DNA of 64,000 bases from Vibrio sp. CAU 1672 (GCF_029223195.1 NZ_JARHUF010000004.1:124001-188000), one strand, 5' to 3'; positions 15,018 through 26,221 are shown, numbered from the stretch's first letter. Notes: a model not told the origin generated them from the letters alone. Translations and numbers: made by a program.

Positions 15018-15355
15018 ATCGGCTCCCCAAACCGCACATTTCGCCTGAATGGTCCGTACGTTTTTTCATAACACACGTAACCGGCGGAATAGGTGTGGTT
15101 GTTGTTGTTCTTCTCTAGTTAGTTTGGGGGAGTTTCGCCGGAAGTGGTGAATATATTTGCTTGGTGAAGCGGCAGAGGCAGGTATTGTCTTTTTAGGTGT
15201 ATCGCGTGGTTAACAGCGGCTTGCATCTCCCAATCAGTGAAGCAGCGCCGCAAACCGCGCTCTGGCATCTATTTTCTGGCCAGAACGAAAAACCCCACTC
15301 CGAGGAGTGGGGTCAAACTTCTACAGGAGCATTCATGTAGTTGTTTTTGGGGATA
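15018..15355. other. Intergenic region with the ptsG terminator
   Basis: About 340 bp between ptsG and the arsP-like gene, both on the minus strand. It holds the ptsG terminator at 15287-15313 and the promoter region of the permease operon. No gene is seen. Confidence 0.5.
15287..15313 (-). terminator. ptsG terminator
   Basis: On the minus strand, ACCCCACTC (15313-15305) pairs with GAGTGGGGT (15301-15293), followed by a T-run, about 43 bp after the ptsG stop. Confidence 0.88.
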
Positions 15356-16744
15356 TTACAGCAGAGGTTCAATCTCTCCTTTCAGAATCTCTGAGTGGGT
15401 ACCAAAGATTGCCTGCATATTATTTTCAGATGGACGTACAACTGCCGTGGCACCAAGTTCTTTCAGACGTTCCTGATTTACTTTAGTCTCATCTTTTACT
15501 GTCATGCGTAGACGAGTGATACATGCATCGATTGAAACGATGTTGTCTTTGCCACCGAAAGCTTCCAGTACCAGTTGTGCTTGCTCAGAAGTTTCCAGCT
15601 CAGCCATTTCACCCATATCTTCTTCTTCGCGACCGACTGTTTTCAGATCCAGTGCTTTGATCAGCGTGGTGAACACTACAAAGTAGATAGCTGCATATAC
15701 AAGGCCCATTGCAATCAGTAGCATACCGTTTGAAGAGTTGCCGTACAGTAGCGTGAAGTCGAACAGACCGTGGCTGAATGTTGTACCGTGTTTGATGCCC
15801 AACATGATCATCACTGGGAATGCTGTCGCTGCAATCAGAGCGTGAGCAACATACAGGATTGGCGCAACGAACAGGAAGGCAAATTCGATTGGCTCAGTGA
15901 TACCAGTTAGGAATGAAGTCAGTGCTGCAGAGCCAAGAATAGAAGCTACTTTTAGCTTGTTCTCTGGTTTAGCAGTAATGTACATCGCTAGACATGCTGC
16001 TGGCAGACCAAACATTTTGAACATGTAACCACCAGCCAGGTTGCCCGCAGTTGGGTCACCAGCAAGGTAACGTGGGATTTCACCAGTTACGACTTCACCA
16101 GCAGCTGTTGTGAATGAACCAACTTCGTAGAAGAACGGCGCGTTCCAGATGTGGTGTAGACCGAACGGGATAAGTGAACGCTCAACAAAACCGTAGATGC
16201 CGAAAGCCAGTTCTGGAGATTGGTAAGCTGCCCAGTGTGAGAACGCCGCAATACCAGCGCCAATTGGCTGCCAAACAACCGCTAGGATACCGGCAACAAT
16301 ACACGCCGCCAGAGACGTTACGATAGGGACAAAGCGTTTACCACCGAAGAAGCCCAGGTAGCTCGGTAGTTTGATATTGTGGTATTTGTTGAACAGCTGT
16401 GCTGCCACTAAACCCATGATTACACCACCAAATACACCTACATCGGTGCCTTCAGCAACCACGCCAAGTACGCGAGACATAGTTAGGTAACCCAGTGCAG
16501 CGGCCAGTGCAGCAACACCATCATTTTTTGTGAAGCCAAGAGCTACACCGATGGCGAATAGCAGCGCCATGTTCGCAAACACACCCAGACCGGCCTCGGT
16601 CATGATCTGTGCGACAATTTCAGGTAAGAATTTTGCGACCTCAGAGTTACCACCGATGCCAAGTAAAATCCCCGCCGCTGGCATACATGCCACCGGCAGC
16701 ATTAGAGATTTCCCCATTTTCTGCATAGTGCCGAAAACGTTCAT
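15356..16744 (-). CDS. ptsG: PTS glucose-specific enzyme IICB
   Basis: A 462-aa glucose phosphotransferase component that takes up and phosphorylates glucose using phosphate from EIIA(Glc). The IIC membrane domain covers about residues 1-370. It includes GFTKNDGVAALAA, the substrate region ITEPIEFAFLFVAP, and GIKHGTTFSHG. A linker leads to IIB, with the phosphocysteine motif DACITRLR (Cys408). The sequence runs closely parallel to E. coli PtsG, including FGIYGFVERSLIPFGLHHIWN. ATG 16744 is used because GGGGGTG lies 7 nt upstream. There is no IIA domain, as expected for glucose rather than N-acetylglucosamine enzymes. A possible CRP site lies upstream. Confidence 0.93.
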   Translation of the reverse strand: MNVFGTMQKMGKSLMLPVACMPAAGILLGIGGNSEVAKFLPEIVAQIMTEAGLGVFANMALLFAIGVALGFTKNDGVAALAAALGYLTMSRVLGVVAEGTDVGVFGGVIMGLVAAQLFNKYHNIKLPSYLGFFGGKRFVPIVTSLAACIVAGILAVVWQPIGAGIAAFSHWAAYQSPELAFGIYGFVERSLIPFGLHHIWNAPFFYEVGSFTTAAGEVVTGEIPRYLAGDPTAGNLAGGYMFKMFGLPAACLAMYITAKPENKLKVASILGSAALTSFLTGITEPIEFAFLFVAPILYVAHALIAATAFPVMIMLGIKHGTTFSHGLFDFTLLYGNSSNGMLLIAMGLVYAAIYFVVFTTLIKALDLKTVGREEEDMGEMAELETSEQAQLVLEAFGGKDNIVSIDACITRLRMTVKDETKVNQERLKELGATAVVRPSENNMQAIFGTHSEILKGEIEPLL

Positions 16745-16926
16745 ATTTACACCCCCGTGTTTCAATATGGAGCTTAATCTACAGATTAAAGCGATTAGTT
16801 CAGTAATTTATTTATTTGATCTGAGTCGAATGTTGCCCTCGACTGCGGTTTATTTTAAGGAGTGAAATAAAAAAATATTCGAGTGACCTCACATAAAATG
16901 GAGTTTTTATAACCAGAGCGAATAAT

Positions 16927-16942
16927 TGTGATCGCTTTCAGG
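16927..16942. promoter_or_regulatory. Candidate CRP site upstream of ptsG
   Basis: TGTGA-TCGCTT-TCAGG keeps 8 of 10 bases of the TGTGA-N6-TCACA consensus. It is about 180 bp before the ptsG start. The ptsG gene is CRP-controlled in related bacteria, which makes the site plausible but not proven. Confidence 0.35.
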
Positions 16943-17318
16943 TTGATGCGGTTTTGTTAATGTTGTTTGCGAAAAAAGCGGTGCGACGGTGAAGATTAGC
17001 CTAGTTAACGCCAGGCTATATCCCGGCAGTTAGTGGCTGGTTGGTTTCTGGTGGTGAGCCTGCGATAACAGGTTAAGGTATTGTTTTTAATTGGGTAAAT
17101 TAAGGCAGATAAGCCGTTGGATCTATCGCCTGGAAATGAGCCCCTAGGGGTTGCCAGAGTCAGGCTTGAGCGCGGTATTAGTGTATTTACATCCGGGGAT
17201 TGATGACAAATATTATGGAGCATCATTACGGATACAAATTAAAAATAAAATGCCATTACATTAGTGACTTAAATTGTGGCCAATGCTACAGGTATGAATA
17301 AAAGCAGAAAGTGAATGG

Positions 17319-17351
17319 TTAAGGCACGGCTTAGACAAAGTCGTGCCTTAA
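17319..17351 (-). terminator. Terminator of the EEP-family gene
   Basis: Arms TTAAGGCACG (17319-17328) and CGTGCCTTAA (17342-17351) around a 13-nt loop, about 30 bp beyond the stop codon of the minus-strand gene. The T-run is short. Confidence 0.6.
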
Positions 17352-17378
17352 ATTTACAGGTCAGGGGAACCGTCGGAA

Positions 17379-18239
17379 TTATTGCTCCATCATTTTCATG
17401 TCAACAATTATTGGAAGGTGGTCTGTCACCGCTGGCCAATTGATATCAGCATATGGCGCGGTATTTTGCGGTACCACTACATCGTTAATCGCCCACACTT
17501 GTGCTTTGCTGGTCATGATGTAATCCACCTGAATTTCTGGGTTACCGGCAGGCCAGCTGCGGAAGTCCGTGTTTTCATCGGTAATATTATTCCAGTAGCG
17601 AGAAAGCTCCCGATAAGTCGCAGACTCGGGCACATCGTTCATATCGCCAAGCAATATTTTGATGCCGCGGCTATCAATCGCCGTATCATTGAGTTTTCTT
17701 ACTTGATCCACCCGCATTGCTGGATCTTCTTTGGTATCTAAATGAGCATTGAAAACCGTGATTGGCGCGTCAAACCCAGGAACATCAATGTGGGCTTCAA
17801 ATGCGATCCGCTGTTCACGATTACCGGAAGGAAGCTGAGTGATGTCAGTTTTCAGGATAGGGTGTTTTGAAGCGATGGCCAGGCCATACTGACCGCCGTC
17901 AAAATCAATCGCACGGCCAAACTCAATATTAAGCCCGGTCAGCTTGGCCAGTTGTTTCGGCTGATCAACACTGCCGCTGCGGCCGGTTAATACGTCAACT
18001 TCCTGGATTGCCACAATATCGGCATTTAGCGCTTTGATTGCTTGCGCAATTTCAGTCAATGTTGATACACGAGCAGCAGCCATATTGAAGGTCGCAACAC
18101 GAATCGTAGGTGCCTGTTGTTCAGTATAAGCTTTATTAATCAAATTCGTTTGGGCTTGATAAGGTTCGCGATGTCCTCCTGCCATTGCCGTGGCGGTTAT
18201 GGCAAAAGATAAAGGAATTAGCAGGCTCTTACATTTCAT
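17379..18239 (-). CDS. Secreted endonuclease/exonuclease/phosphatase-family protein
   Basis: A 286-aa protein with a signal peptide (cleavage near AMA/GG, residue 20), so it acts in the periplasm or outside. The EEP fold is marked by IRVATFNMA, by DIVAIQEVD with the metal-binding Glu, by FNAHLDTK, by the catalytic ILLGDMNDVP, and by the C-terminal TDHLPI with its catalytic Asp-His. Such enzymes cleave phosphodiesters in nucleic acids, phospholipids or inositol phosphates; the substrate cannot be told. It is a single gene with its own hairpin terminator. Confidence 0.85.
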   Translation of the reverse strand: MKCKSLLIPLSFAITATAMAGGHREPYQAQTNLINKAYTEQQAPTIRVATFNMAAARVSTLTEIAQAIKALNADIVAIQEVDVLTGRSGSVDQPKQLAKLTGLNIEFGRAIDFDGGQYGLAIASKHPILKTDITQLPSGNREQRIAFEAHIDVPGFDAPITVFNAHLDTKEDPAMRVDQVRKLNDTAIDSRGIKILLGDMNDVPESATYRELSRYWNNITDENTDFRSWPAGNPEIQVDYIMTSKAQVWAINDVVVPQNTAPYADINWPAVTDHLPIIVDMKMMEQ

Positions 18240-18659
18240 ATCTTTCCTCTGGATAATATTAAGCAGTTAGTTATTTTGTTTAGTAAATTATTGATCCGAA
18301 ATATAGTTTTCTACCGTGATGATAATCACGCAATTTTGATGCGCTTGTTGTTGCAGATCACAAATAATTGCGACGTACTTCAAATGGCTGAAAAGAGAGG
18401 TGGAGGGGTAAAGTGTTTATGAGTTTGTTTTAATTATTTTTTTTGAATGAAAATTATTGCGCGGTTGGCCTCGGTATATTCAGTGTATCGGTAACCCGGA
18501 AGCTAAGAAGTGCAGAGCCTGGCGCAGGATCGGTCTGGCAGGGAGCTGAGTTGAGGGGATGACTGCGTAATCGCTTAAGTTTTTATCAGGGCGAATGATC
18601 ATTATGTAGTATGATCGCGGGACATATCCAGTTTAGTCATCCGTTAGTAAAAAGAGCCT
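18240..18659. other. Intergenic region
   Basis: About 420 bp between divergently transcribed genes, AT-rich in its first half. No gene, RNA or clear operator is recognised. Confidence 0.4.
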
Positions 18660-18839
18660 ATGTCATCAGAAAGAGGAATCGGGTTATTTGACAAAATTGT
18701 CATTTCCCTAGCGATCCTGGCTTTTATTGCCACCTTATTCAAAGTCGGCATCGGGGCCGCCTTGTTGAAGTTTGTATACATCATCGTGTTTTTTTATACT
18801 GCAAGAGCGTTGTGGCTTTGGATAATCGATAAGTCTTAG
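18660..18839 (+). CDS. Small two-span membrane protein, 59 aa
   Basis: ATG at 18660 follows AAAAAGAG at 18650-18656. The 59-codon frame gives two hydrophobic segments, about residues 11-33 (KIVISLAILAFIATLFKVGIGA) and 36-55 (LKFVYIIVFFYTARALWLWI), and a charged tail. Coding is supported by the ribosome-binding site and by clean amphipathic spacing, not by a known family. Its job is unknown. Confidence 0.6.
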   Translation: MSSERGIGLFDKIVISLAILAFIATLFKVGIGAALLKFVYIIVFFYTARALWLWIIDKS

Positions 18840-18915
18840 TTGAAGTTACGATCATCGCTCTTTGGGGTGTTGATGGCTTATATGGCTTATAATGTCGCTT
18901 GCTGCATCACAAGAT

Positions 18916-18985
18916 CCCCCATTAGCTCTGATGGTAGGACGCGCAATTAGACCAGTTCGATTCGAGTCATCCGGTTACTGACGTC
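18916..18985 (+). pseudogene. Degenerate tRNA-like remnant
   Basis: ATTAGCTCTGATGGTAGGAC resembles a tRNA D-arm (TAGCTCAG...TGGTAGAGC), and AGTTCGATTCGAGT downstream resembles a T-arm. The anticodon arm between them is missing or too short, so this cannot be a working tRNA. It is 210 bp from an intact tRNA on the other strand. This may be a decayed gene copy or an old integration scar. Confidence 0.4.
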
Positions 18986-19153
18986 GTTCGTCGAAGTTTC
19001 GTTGTATCGGCGGTTATGGTTAGATTTGGCTGCAGGACTATTCTGAGACATAAAATGCCACCTTATGCACAACCGGTGGAGAGGGGCGCTGGTGCTGGTG
19101 GGTTGCTATTTATTGACAGCAAGCCTGGATGGCTTACAGGCCTGAACAGAACG

Positions 19154-19186
19154 AAAAAAGCCTGACGAGTTTCCTCATCAGGCTTT
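19154..19186 (-). terminator. Terminator of tRNA-Ile2
   Basis: On the minus strand, a 13-bp stem (19186-19174 with 19169-19157, one mismatch) around a 4-nt loop, followed by a T-run. Confidence 0.85.
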
Positions 19187-19193
19187 CAGGATT

Positions 19194-19269
19194 TGGTGGC
19201 CCCTCCCAGACTTGAACTGGGGACCAATCGATTATGAGTCGACTGCTCTAACCACTGAGCTAAGGGGCC
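19194..19269 (-). tRNA. ileX: tRNA-Ile2 with CAU anticodon (lysidine-modified)
   Basis: A 76-nt cloverleaf. The acceptor GGCCCCT pairs with AGGGGCC, and CCA is encoded. The D-arm is TAGCTCAGTGGTTAGAGC and the T-arm contains GTTCAAGTC. The anticodon loop is CTCATAA, so the anticodon is CAT. Apart from two arm changes, it follows the E. coli minor isoleucine tRNA that reads AUA after TilS makes lysidine at C34. It is not a methionine tRNA, as the acceptor and loop match the Ile2 type. Its place next to rpoD is the same as in E. coli. Confidence 0.93.
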
Positions 19270-19367
19270 TTAATAGGTCAACGATTATAGGGGAAGCACA
19301 GCAAGGTGTCTAGATACCTAAAGGGCCAATTGCGCTTAGTTTTTATCCACTTAGCACCAGAAATAAC

Positions 19368-19395
19368 AAAAAAGGTGAGCTGGGCTCACCTTTTT
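19368..19395 (-). terminator. rpoD terminator
   Basis: AAAAAGGTGAGC / GCTCACCTTTTT (19369-19380, 19384-19395) with a 3-nt loop, 20 bp beyond the rpoD stop. Confidence 0.9.
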
Positions 19396-19415
19396 ACTAT
19401 CTGCTGACGCATTTA

Positions 19416-21284
<1,869 letters not shown>

Positions 21285-21383
21285 AGACGGTATCCAACTT
21301 CGTAATCTAGTGAAGGAATCAGTATGCGAAATGCAAACCACTTACTATAACAAATTAAATTGTTGCTGACTAATTAATCAGGG

Positions 21384-23150
21384 TTACGCTTTTAAATCTA
21401 GCATAAGTGCTAGCAGCTCCCTTTTCTCTTCGGCTGATAAACCGACAGTTCTTGCTTTGGCCTGCAGGGTTTCAATTTGTTTTTCTACGCACTGGGCAAT
21501 AATTTTATCCAGTGAGTCTAAAAATATTTCTTCTTGATTGTCTTCATCGAGCGGAATGTCCCAGCTCGCAAGACGAGACAGAAGGGTCTCATTTGGGCTA
21601 TTGCGCCAATGCTCTAACAATTGGCCTGTGTTTATATGGGGATGGCTTTGACATTTATCAAGCACATCGGCAAATAAACTCAATCCGGGTATGGATAACT
21701 CCCTTACACTGGTCAGGTCGGGTACCAGGCTAGCGTACTGAGGATTTTGGATCAGTAACGCAATGACCTCACGCATTGGCGTGCGTTTGATTTCTTTGTG
21801 CGGTTGAGGGCGTTGCTCCTCTTTGTTTTGCTTAGAAATCAACTGTTGTAATTGATGTTCGTCAACCAGCCCGAGACGACGGCCAAGTAGTTCTCTCAAG
21901 TATAGTCGTAAAGTGCCGCCAGGGACTTTATCGATCAACGGAACTGCGAGAGTGCTCAGTTTTGCCATGCCTTCTTTGCTGCTCATGTCCACTTGCTGGG
22001 TTAAGGAGTTGAACATAAATTCAGATAAAGGCATCGCATTTGTTACTTGCTGTTCAAAAGCGGCTTTGCCGTGCTGGCGAATAAAGGAATCCGGATCTTC
22101 ACCATCGGGCAAAAACATAAACTTCAGCTGCCGGCCATCGGTTAAGTAAGGCAGTGCGTTTTCCATCGCGCGCCACGCTGCTTCCCGGCCTGCCCGGTCA
22201 CCGTCGTAACAGCACACTACAGTACCGGTTTGGCGAAACAGTACCTGCAAATGGTCACCGGTGGTTGACGTGCCGAGCGAGGCGACAGAATAATCTACGC
22301 CATATTGCGCCAGTGCAACGACATCCATATAGCCTTCCACTACTAAAATCTGCGGTGGTTCACGGTAGGCTTGCAGCACTTCGTAAAGGCCATACAGCTC
22401 TTTGCCTTTATGGAATATCGGCGTTTCCGGTGAGTTGAGATATTTGGGGGTGCCGTCACCAATCACCCGGCCACCAAAGCCGATCACCCGCCCGCGTCTA
22501 TCGCGGATCGGGAACATCACCCGGCCGCGAAAGCGGTCGTAGCGGTTGCCTTTGTCGTTTTCGATCAGCATGCCGCCGCTGACCAGCATGTCCTGGGTCT
22601 CTTTGTGCTGACCGAAGTTCTTACGGACTAAATCCCACTCATCCGCGACATAGCCGATGCCAAACTTCTGCACAATTTCGCCAGACAGACCACGGTCTTT
22701 CAGGTACTCAATCGCGACTTTGCTTGCCGATTGCTTGAGTTGGTTGCGATAGAACTGCGCAATGCTGGCCATCAGATCGTAAAGGCTACGCTTTTCGCTG
22801 CTGCTGGCTTGTGGGCCGGATTTAAACTGACCAGTGCCGCCACTGCGTTGTTCGCGTGGTACATCCAAACCAAGGTAAGACGCCAGCTCTTCAATCGCTT
22901 CAACAAATTCGAGCCGTTCATATTCCATCAGGAAATCGATGGCGTTGCCGTGCGCACCACAGCCAAAACAGTGGTAGAACTGCTTTTCCTGGCTGACGCT
23001 GAATGAGGGGGTTTTCTCATTATGGAAGGGGCAGCAGGCGCCGTAGTTTTTGCCTTTTTTCTTAAGTTTTACCCGTGCGTCTATGATATCGACAATATCA
23101 AGCCGAGCCAGAAGGTCATCAATAAAACTGCGGGGGATGTGTCCAGCCAT
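21384..23150 (-). CDS. dnaG: DNA primase
   Basis: A 588-aa primase that lays RNA primers at the replication fork with DnaB. The zinc-binding N-terminus has ACCPFHNEKTPSF and YHCFGCGAHGN. The Toprim catalytic core has VVEGYMDVVAL and CCYDGDRAGREA. A C-terminal helicase-binding domain ends near LALMLDLKA. ATG 23150 gives the family N-terminus MAGHIPRSF; the frame is open four codons further upstream. It lies 99 bp upstream of rpoD on the same strand. Confidence 0.97.
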   Translation of the reverse strand: MAGHIPRSFIDDLLARLDIVDIIDARVKLKKKGKNYGACCPFHNEKTPSFSVSQEKQFYHCFGCGAHGNAIDFLMEYERLEFVEAIEELASYLGLDVPREQRSGGTGQFKSGPQASSSEKRSLYDLMASIAQFYRNQLKQSASKVAIEYLKDRGLSGEIVQKFGIGYVADEWDLVRKNFGQHKETQDMLVSGGMLIENDKGNRYDRFRGRVMFPIRDRRGRVIGFGGRVIGDGTPKYLNSPETPIFHKGKELYGLYEVLQAYREPPQILVVEGYMDVVALAQYGVDYSVASLGTSTTGDHLQVLFRQTGTVVCCYDGDRAGREAAWRAMENALPYLTDGRQLKFMFLPDGEDPDSFIRQHGKAAFEQQVTNAMPLSEFMFNSLTQQVDMSSKEGMAKLSTLAVPLIDKVPGGTLRLYLRELLGRRLGLVDEHQLQQLISKQNKEEQRPQPHKEIKRTPMREVIALLIQNPQYASLVPDLTSVRELSIPGLSLFADVLDKCQSHPHINTGQLLEHWRNSPNETLLSRLASWDIPLDEDNQEEIFLDSLDKIIAQCVEKQIETLQAKARTVGLSAEEKRELLALMLDLKA

Positions 23151-23204
23151 AAAACCTAACAAAAAAGAAAATCAAGCGTGTGGATGTGTTATCCAGATAC
23201 AAAC

Positions 23205-23235
23205 AAGCCGTGCGTTCCAAAGGATAGCACGGCTT
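23205..23235 (-). terminator. Hairpin between yqeY and dnaG
   Basis: AAGCCGTGC (23205-23213) and GCACGGCTT (23227-23235) around a 13-nt loop. On the minus strand it is followed by a T-rich stretch. It may reduce read-through from rpsU-yqeY into dnaG, as the rpsU-dnaG terminator does in E. coli. Confidence 0.6.
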
Positions 23236-23255
23236 GCTGCAATCGGGTGTGAGTA

Positions 23256-23699
23256 TTAAGCCAGCTTAGCGCGAACTAAACCGCTTACTTTACCCATATC
23301 TGCGCGGCCTTGAATCTGTGGTTTCAAAACACCCATTACTTTGCCCATGTCTTGCATGCCAGCTGCACCGGATTCAGTAATCGCGTTGTCAATCAATGCG
23401 GCTACTTCCTCGTCAGTAAGTGGTTGAGGCATAAAATCCTCAAGAACAGTAATTTCGGCTTGTTCCACGTCAGCAAGATCTTGACGACCTGCTGCTTCAT
23501 ATTGCGCGACAGAATCGCGACGCTGTTTAACCATTTTAGTCAGCACGGCAATAATGTCGTCATCGCCCAGAGTGATCTGTTCGTCAACTTCACGTTGCTT
23601 GATGGCTGCTAGAGCTAAACGAATAGTACCAAGGCGCAGTTTGTCCTTGGCTTTCATCGCTGATTTTTGCTCTTCTTTGAGTTGTTCAATCAGAGCCAT
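23256..23699 (-). CDS. yqeY: GatB/YqeY-domain protein
   Basis: A 147-aa protein of the YqeY family, related to the C-terminal tRNA-binding domain of GatB amidotransferases. The family pattern is seen in KDKLRLGTIRLALAAIKQREVDEQ, LVKQRRDSVAQYEAAGRQDLA-like residues in the middle, and GMQDMGKVMGVLKPQIQGRADMGKVSGLVRAKL at the end. Its function is not firmly known; tRNA-linked roles are suggested by the fold. It sits between rpsU and dnaG, 29 bp after rpsU. Confidence 0.92.
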   Translation of the reverse strand: MALIEQLKEEQKSAMKAKDKLRLGTIRLALAAIKQREVDEQITLGDDDIIAVLTKMVKQRRDSVAQYEAAGRQDLADVEQAEITVLEDFMPQPLTDEEVAALIDNAITESGAAGMQDMGKVMGVLKPQIQGRADMGKVSGLVRAKLA

Positions 23700-23728
23700 A
23701 ACTAAATTCCTTTACCGGAGTCCAGTTA

Positions 23729-23944
23729 TTAGTACAGGCGAACGCGACGAGCGTTTTCGCGAGCTAGCTTCTTAGCGTGACGCTTTTGAGCTGCTGCTTT
23801 AGCGCGTTTGCGAACTGTAGTTGGTTTTTCGTAGTGCTCACGACGACGCACTTCAGAAAGGATACCTGCTTTTTCGCAAGAGCGCTTGAAACGACGTAGA
23901 GCAACGTCGAACGGTTCGTTTTCACGTACTTTAACTACTGGCAT
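23729..23944 (-). CDS. rpsU: 30S ribosomal protein S21
   Basis: A 71-aa, very basic protein that starts [21 protein letters not shown] and ends [13 protein letters not shown], as S21 does. It helps mRNA base-pair with 16S rRNA on the small subunit. It is the first gene of the macromolecular-synthesis operon, divergent from tsaD with a 229-bp shared promoter region. AGGTGAAAGG before the ATG is a strong ribosome-binding site. Confidence 0.98.
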
Positions 23945-24173
23945 ATGCCTTTCACCTCAGGGGTTATTCGTTAGCGCTGGTAATCAACAGACCAAATCAC
24001 AAATGTTTGGTCTCTAACCAGCTTGATCAAAAATGGTGCGGAATTTTAATCCGATCACCAGGGTTTTGTAAAGCCTTTTATCGCTTATTGTCTGTTCAAA
24101 ATTTGTTTGCCGCAACAAGGCAAGGTAATATGACGCCAAATTTCCTTTTTATAGATAGCATACTGAGAAAACC

Positions 24174-25190
24174 ATGCGCATTATCGGTATTGAAACTTCC
24201 TGTGATGAAACAGGTATCGCCATTTATGACGATGAAAAAGGCCTGTTGTCGCACAAATTGTACAGTCAGGTGAAATTGCACGCGGATTACGGCGGCGTGG
24301 TACCTGAGTTGGCTTCTCGTGATCACGTGAAGAAGACCATTCCGCTGATCAAAGAGGCGATGAAGGCGGCGAACCTGACGCCGAAAGACATTGATGGCGT
24401 GGCTTATACGGCTGGGCCGGGGCTGGTGGGCGCGTTACTGGTTGGTGCGACGATTGGCCGCAGTGTGGCGTATGCCTGGGGGGTGCCGGCGGTGCCTGTC
24501 CATCATATGGAGGGCCACCTGCTTGCCCCGATGCTGGAAGATAACCCACCGCCATTCCCGTTTGTCGCGGTGTTGGTGTCTGGTGGCCATTCGATGATGG
24601 TCGAAGTCAAAGGCATTGGTGAGTACAAAATTCTCGGCGAATCGATCGATGATGCCGCCGGTGAGGCATTTGATAAAACCGCTAAGCTAATGGGGCTCGA
24701 TTATCCCGGGGGGCCATTGCTGTCTAAGCTGGCTGAAAAAGGTACCCCGGGCCGGTTTAAGTTCCCACGCCCGATGACGGACAGGCCCGGGCTGGATATG
24801 AGTTTTTCCGGTTTGAAGACCTTCACCGCCAATACTATTGCTGCCAATGGCGACGATGAGCAAACCCGTGCTGATATCGCTTATGCATTTGAAGATGCGG
24901 TGTGTGCCACGTTAGCGATCAAGTGTAAGCGTGCACTGGAGCAAACCGGGATGAAGCGGATTGTGATTGCCGGTGGTGTGAGTGCCAACCGCCGCCTGCG
25001 CGCTGAGCTGGAAAAGTTGGCGGAGAAAATCGGTGGAGAGGTGTACTACCCACGCACTGAGTTTTGTACCGATAATGGTGCGATGATCGCTTACGCCGGG
25101 ATGCAGCGTTTGAAAAATGGTGAAGTCGCGGATATGTCGGTTGAAGCGCGACCGCGCTGGCCAATCGACCAGCTAACGCCGATCGCTTAA
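24174..25190 (+). CDS. tsaD: tRNA N6-adenosine threonylcarbamoyltransferase
   Basis: A 338-aa protein that transfers the threonylcarbamoyl group to A37 of ANN-reading tRNAs, with TsaB and TsaE. ASKHA fold: [14 protein letters not shown] at the N-terminus, metal-binding HHMEGH at residues 111-116, and [10 protein letters not shown] and [12 protein letters not shown] near the C-terminus. The length is normal. It is divergent from rpsU, as in most gammaproteobacteria, and ends in its own terminator. Confidence 0.97.
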   Translation: MRIIGIETSCDETGIAIYDDEKGLLSHKLYSQVKLHADYGGVVPELASRDHVKKTIPLIKEAMKAANLTPKDIDGVAYTAGPGLVGALLVGATIGRSVAYAWGVPAVPVHHMEGHLLAPMLEDNPPPFPFVAVLVSGGHSMMVEVKGIGEYKILGESIDDAAGEAFDKTAKLMGLDYPGGPLLSKLAEKGTPGRFKFPRPMTDRPGLDMSFSGLKTFTANTIAANGDDEQTRADIAYAFEDAVCATLAIKCKRALEQTGMKRIVIAGGVSANRRLRAELEKLAEKIGGEVYYPRTEFCTDNGAMIAYAGMQRLKNGEVADMSVEARPRWPIDQLTPIA

Positions 25191-25231
25191 TCAAATTTTC
25201 GCCTGCTGGGGTGAAATAGATACAACATGAC

Positions 25232-25265
25232 AAAGGTCTCTGTGAATCAGAGGCCTTTATTTTTA
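25232..25265 (+). terminator. tsaD terminator
   Basis: AAAGGTCTCTG (25232-25242) pairs with CAGAGGCCTTT (25248-25258) with one G-U pair and a 5-nt loop, then a T-run. Confidence 0.88.
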
Positions 25266-25356
25266 GTTATCTGATTGAAAGGCCTTGCGTAAAAGCCTAA
25301 CTGATGCGAGCAGTGTTGCTTGGGTTCAGTGATAGGATTGTACGGAAGAACAAGAA

Positions 25357-26184
25357 ATGGATATAACAATGAACAAGTTTGAAATTGAAGGTCAGCAGCT
25401 TGCTTACCTGGATAAAGGCGAAGGTCCGGTGTTGTTGTTTGGTCACAGCTACTTGTGGGATAACCAAATGTGGGCGCCACAAATTGAAGCGTTAAGCCAG
25501 TCTTACCGGTGTATTGTGCCGGATCTTTGGGCGCATGGTGAATCGGATGCCGCGCCTGCTGCTACTCGATCTTTGGGGGATTACGCTCAGCAGATGTTAG
25601 CGTTGATGGATCATCTGGCGATTGAACAATTCTCAGTGGTGGGCTTGTCCGTTGGCGGGATGTGGGGCGCAGAACTGGCTGCACTGGCACCGCAGCGGGT
25701 CAAATCGCTGGTGCTGATGGATACCTTTATTGGTCTGGAGCCGGAAGTGACCCATCAGAAGTACTTTGCGATGCTGGATAGCATCAGCCAGTTGCAGTCA
25801 GTACCACAACCGATCGCTGCTGCCGTTGTACCGCTGTTTTTTGCCAATGATGCCGAGCAGGCTAACCCGGAGCTGGTCGCCTCATTTAAGCACCGCCTCG
25901 AAGCCTTGCAAGGCGAGCGTGCTGTGGAAGTTGCTCGTGTGGGACGAATGGTGTTTGGCCGTCGTGATATGATCGAAGCGGCGGAAAACTTTGCTTTGCC
26001 GACGCTGATTGCGGTTGGCCGAGAAGATAAGCCGCGTCCGGTGTTTGAGTCTTATCTGATGCACGATTGCATCACCGGCAGTGAGCTGGTCGAGATCCCC
26101 GCCGCTGGCCATATCAGCTCGTTAGAGCAGCCTGAGTTTGTCAGTCAGATGTTGCTCAGCTTCCTGAATAAAGTTCATGCGTAA
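25357..26184 (+). CDS. Alpha/beta-fold hydrolase
   Basis: A 275-aa hydrolase. The oxyanion region is LLFGHSYLWDNQMW, the nucleophile elbow GLSVGG (Ser near residue 101), an acid residue in the AVGREDKPRP region, and the catalytic His in AAGHISSLEQP. The layout resembles 3-oxoadipate enol-lactonase-like and other small esterases, but no substrate can be assigned. There is an in-frame second ATG at 25369; neither has an ideal ribosome-binding site, so the start is uncertain by four residues. It is a single gene, convergent with plsY across a shared hairpin. Confidence 0.82.
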   Translation: MDITMNKFEIEGQQLAYLDKGEGPVLLFGHSYLWDNQMWAPQIEALSQSYRCIVPDLWAHGESDAAPAATRSLGDYAQQMLALMDHLAIEQFSVVGLSVGGMWGAELAALAPQRVKSLVLMDTFIGLEPEVTHQKYFAMLDSISQLQSVPQPIAAAVVPLFFANDAEQANPELVASFKHRLEALQGERAVEVARVGRMVFGRRDMIEAAENFALPTLIAVGREDKPRPVFESYLMHDCITGSELVEIPAAGHISSLEQPEFVSQMLLSFLNKVHA

Positions 26185-26196
26185 GCGTCAATAACA

Positions 26197-26221
26197 AACT
26201 CGGCGTCAGGCCGAGTTTTTT
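26197..26221. terminator. Bidirectional terminator overlapping the plsY stop codon
   Basis: AACTCGGC (26197-26204) pairs with GCCGAGTT (26210-26217), followed by a T-run. The plsY stop codon (26206-26208 on the plus strand) lies in the loop, so the two convergent genes share this end. Confidence 0.82.

Larger units (their letters stand above)
16745..17378. other. Long intergenic region upstream of ptsG
   Basis: About 630 bp with no supported gene. The left part should hold the ptsG promoter and leader. A possible CRP site is at 16927-16942. The terminator of the next gene is at 17319-17351. A 73-codon minus-strand frame at 17005-17226 has no family signature and was not called. Confidence 0.45.
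18840..19193. other. Region before the tRNA, with a tRNA-like fossil
   Basis: About 350 bp with no protein gene. It holds a degenerate tRNA-like piece at 18916-18985 and the tRNA terminator at 19154-19186. Confidence 0.45.

Noticed and set aside
19194..19269. tRNA-Met from the CAT anticodon
   Set aside because: Acceptor, loops and genomic position match the lysidine-modified tRNA-Ile2.
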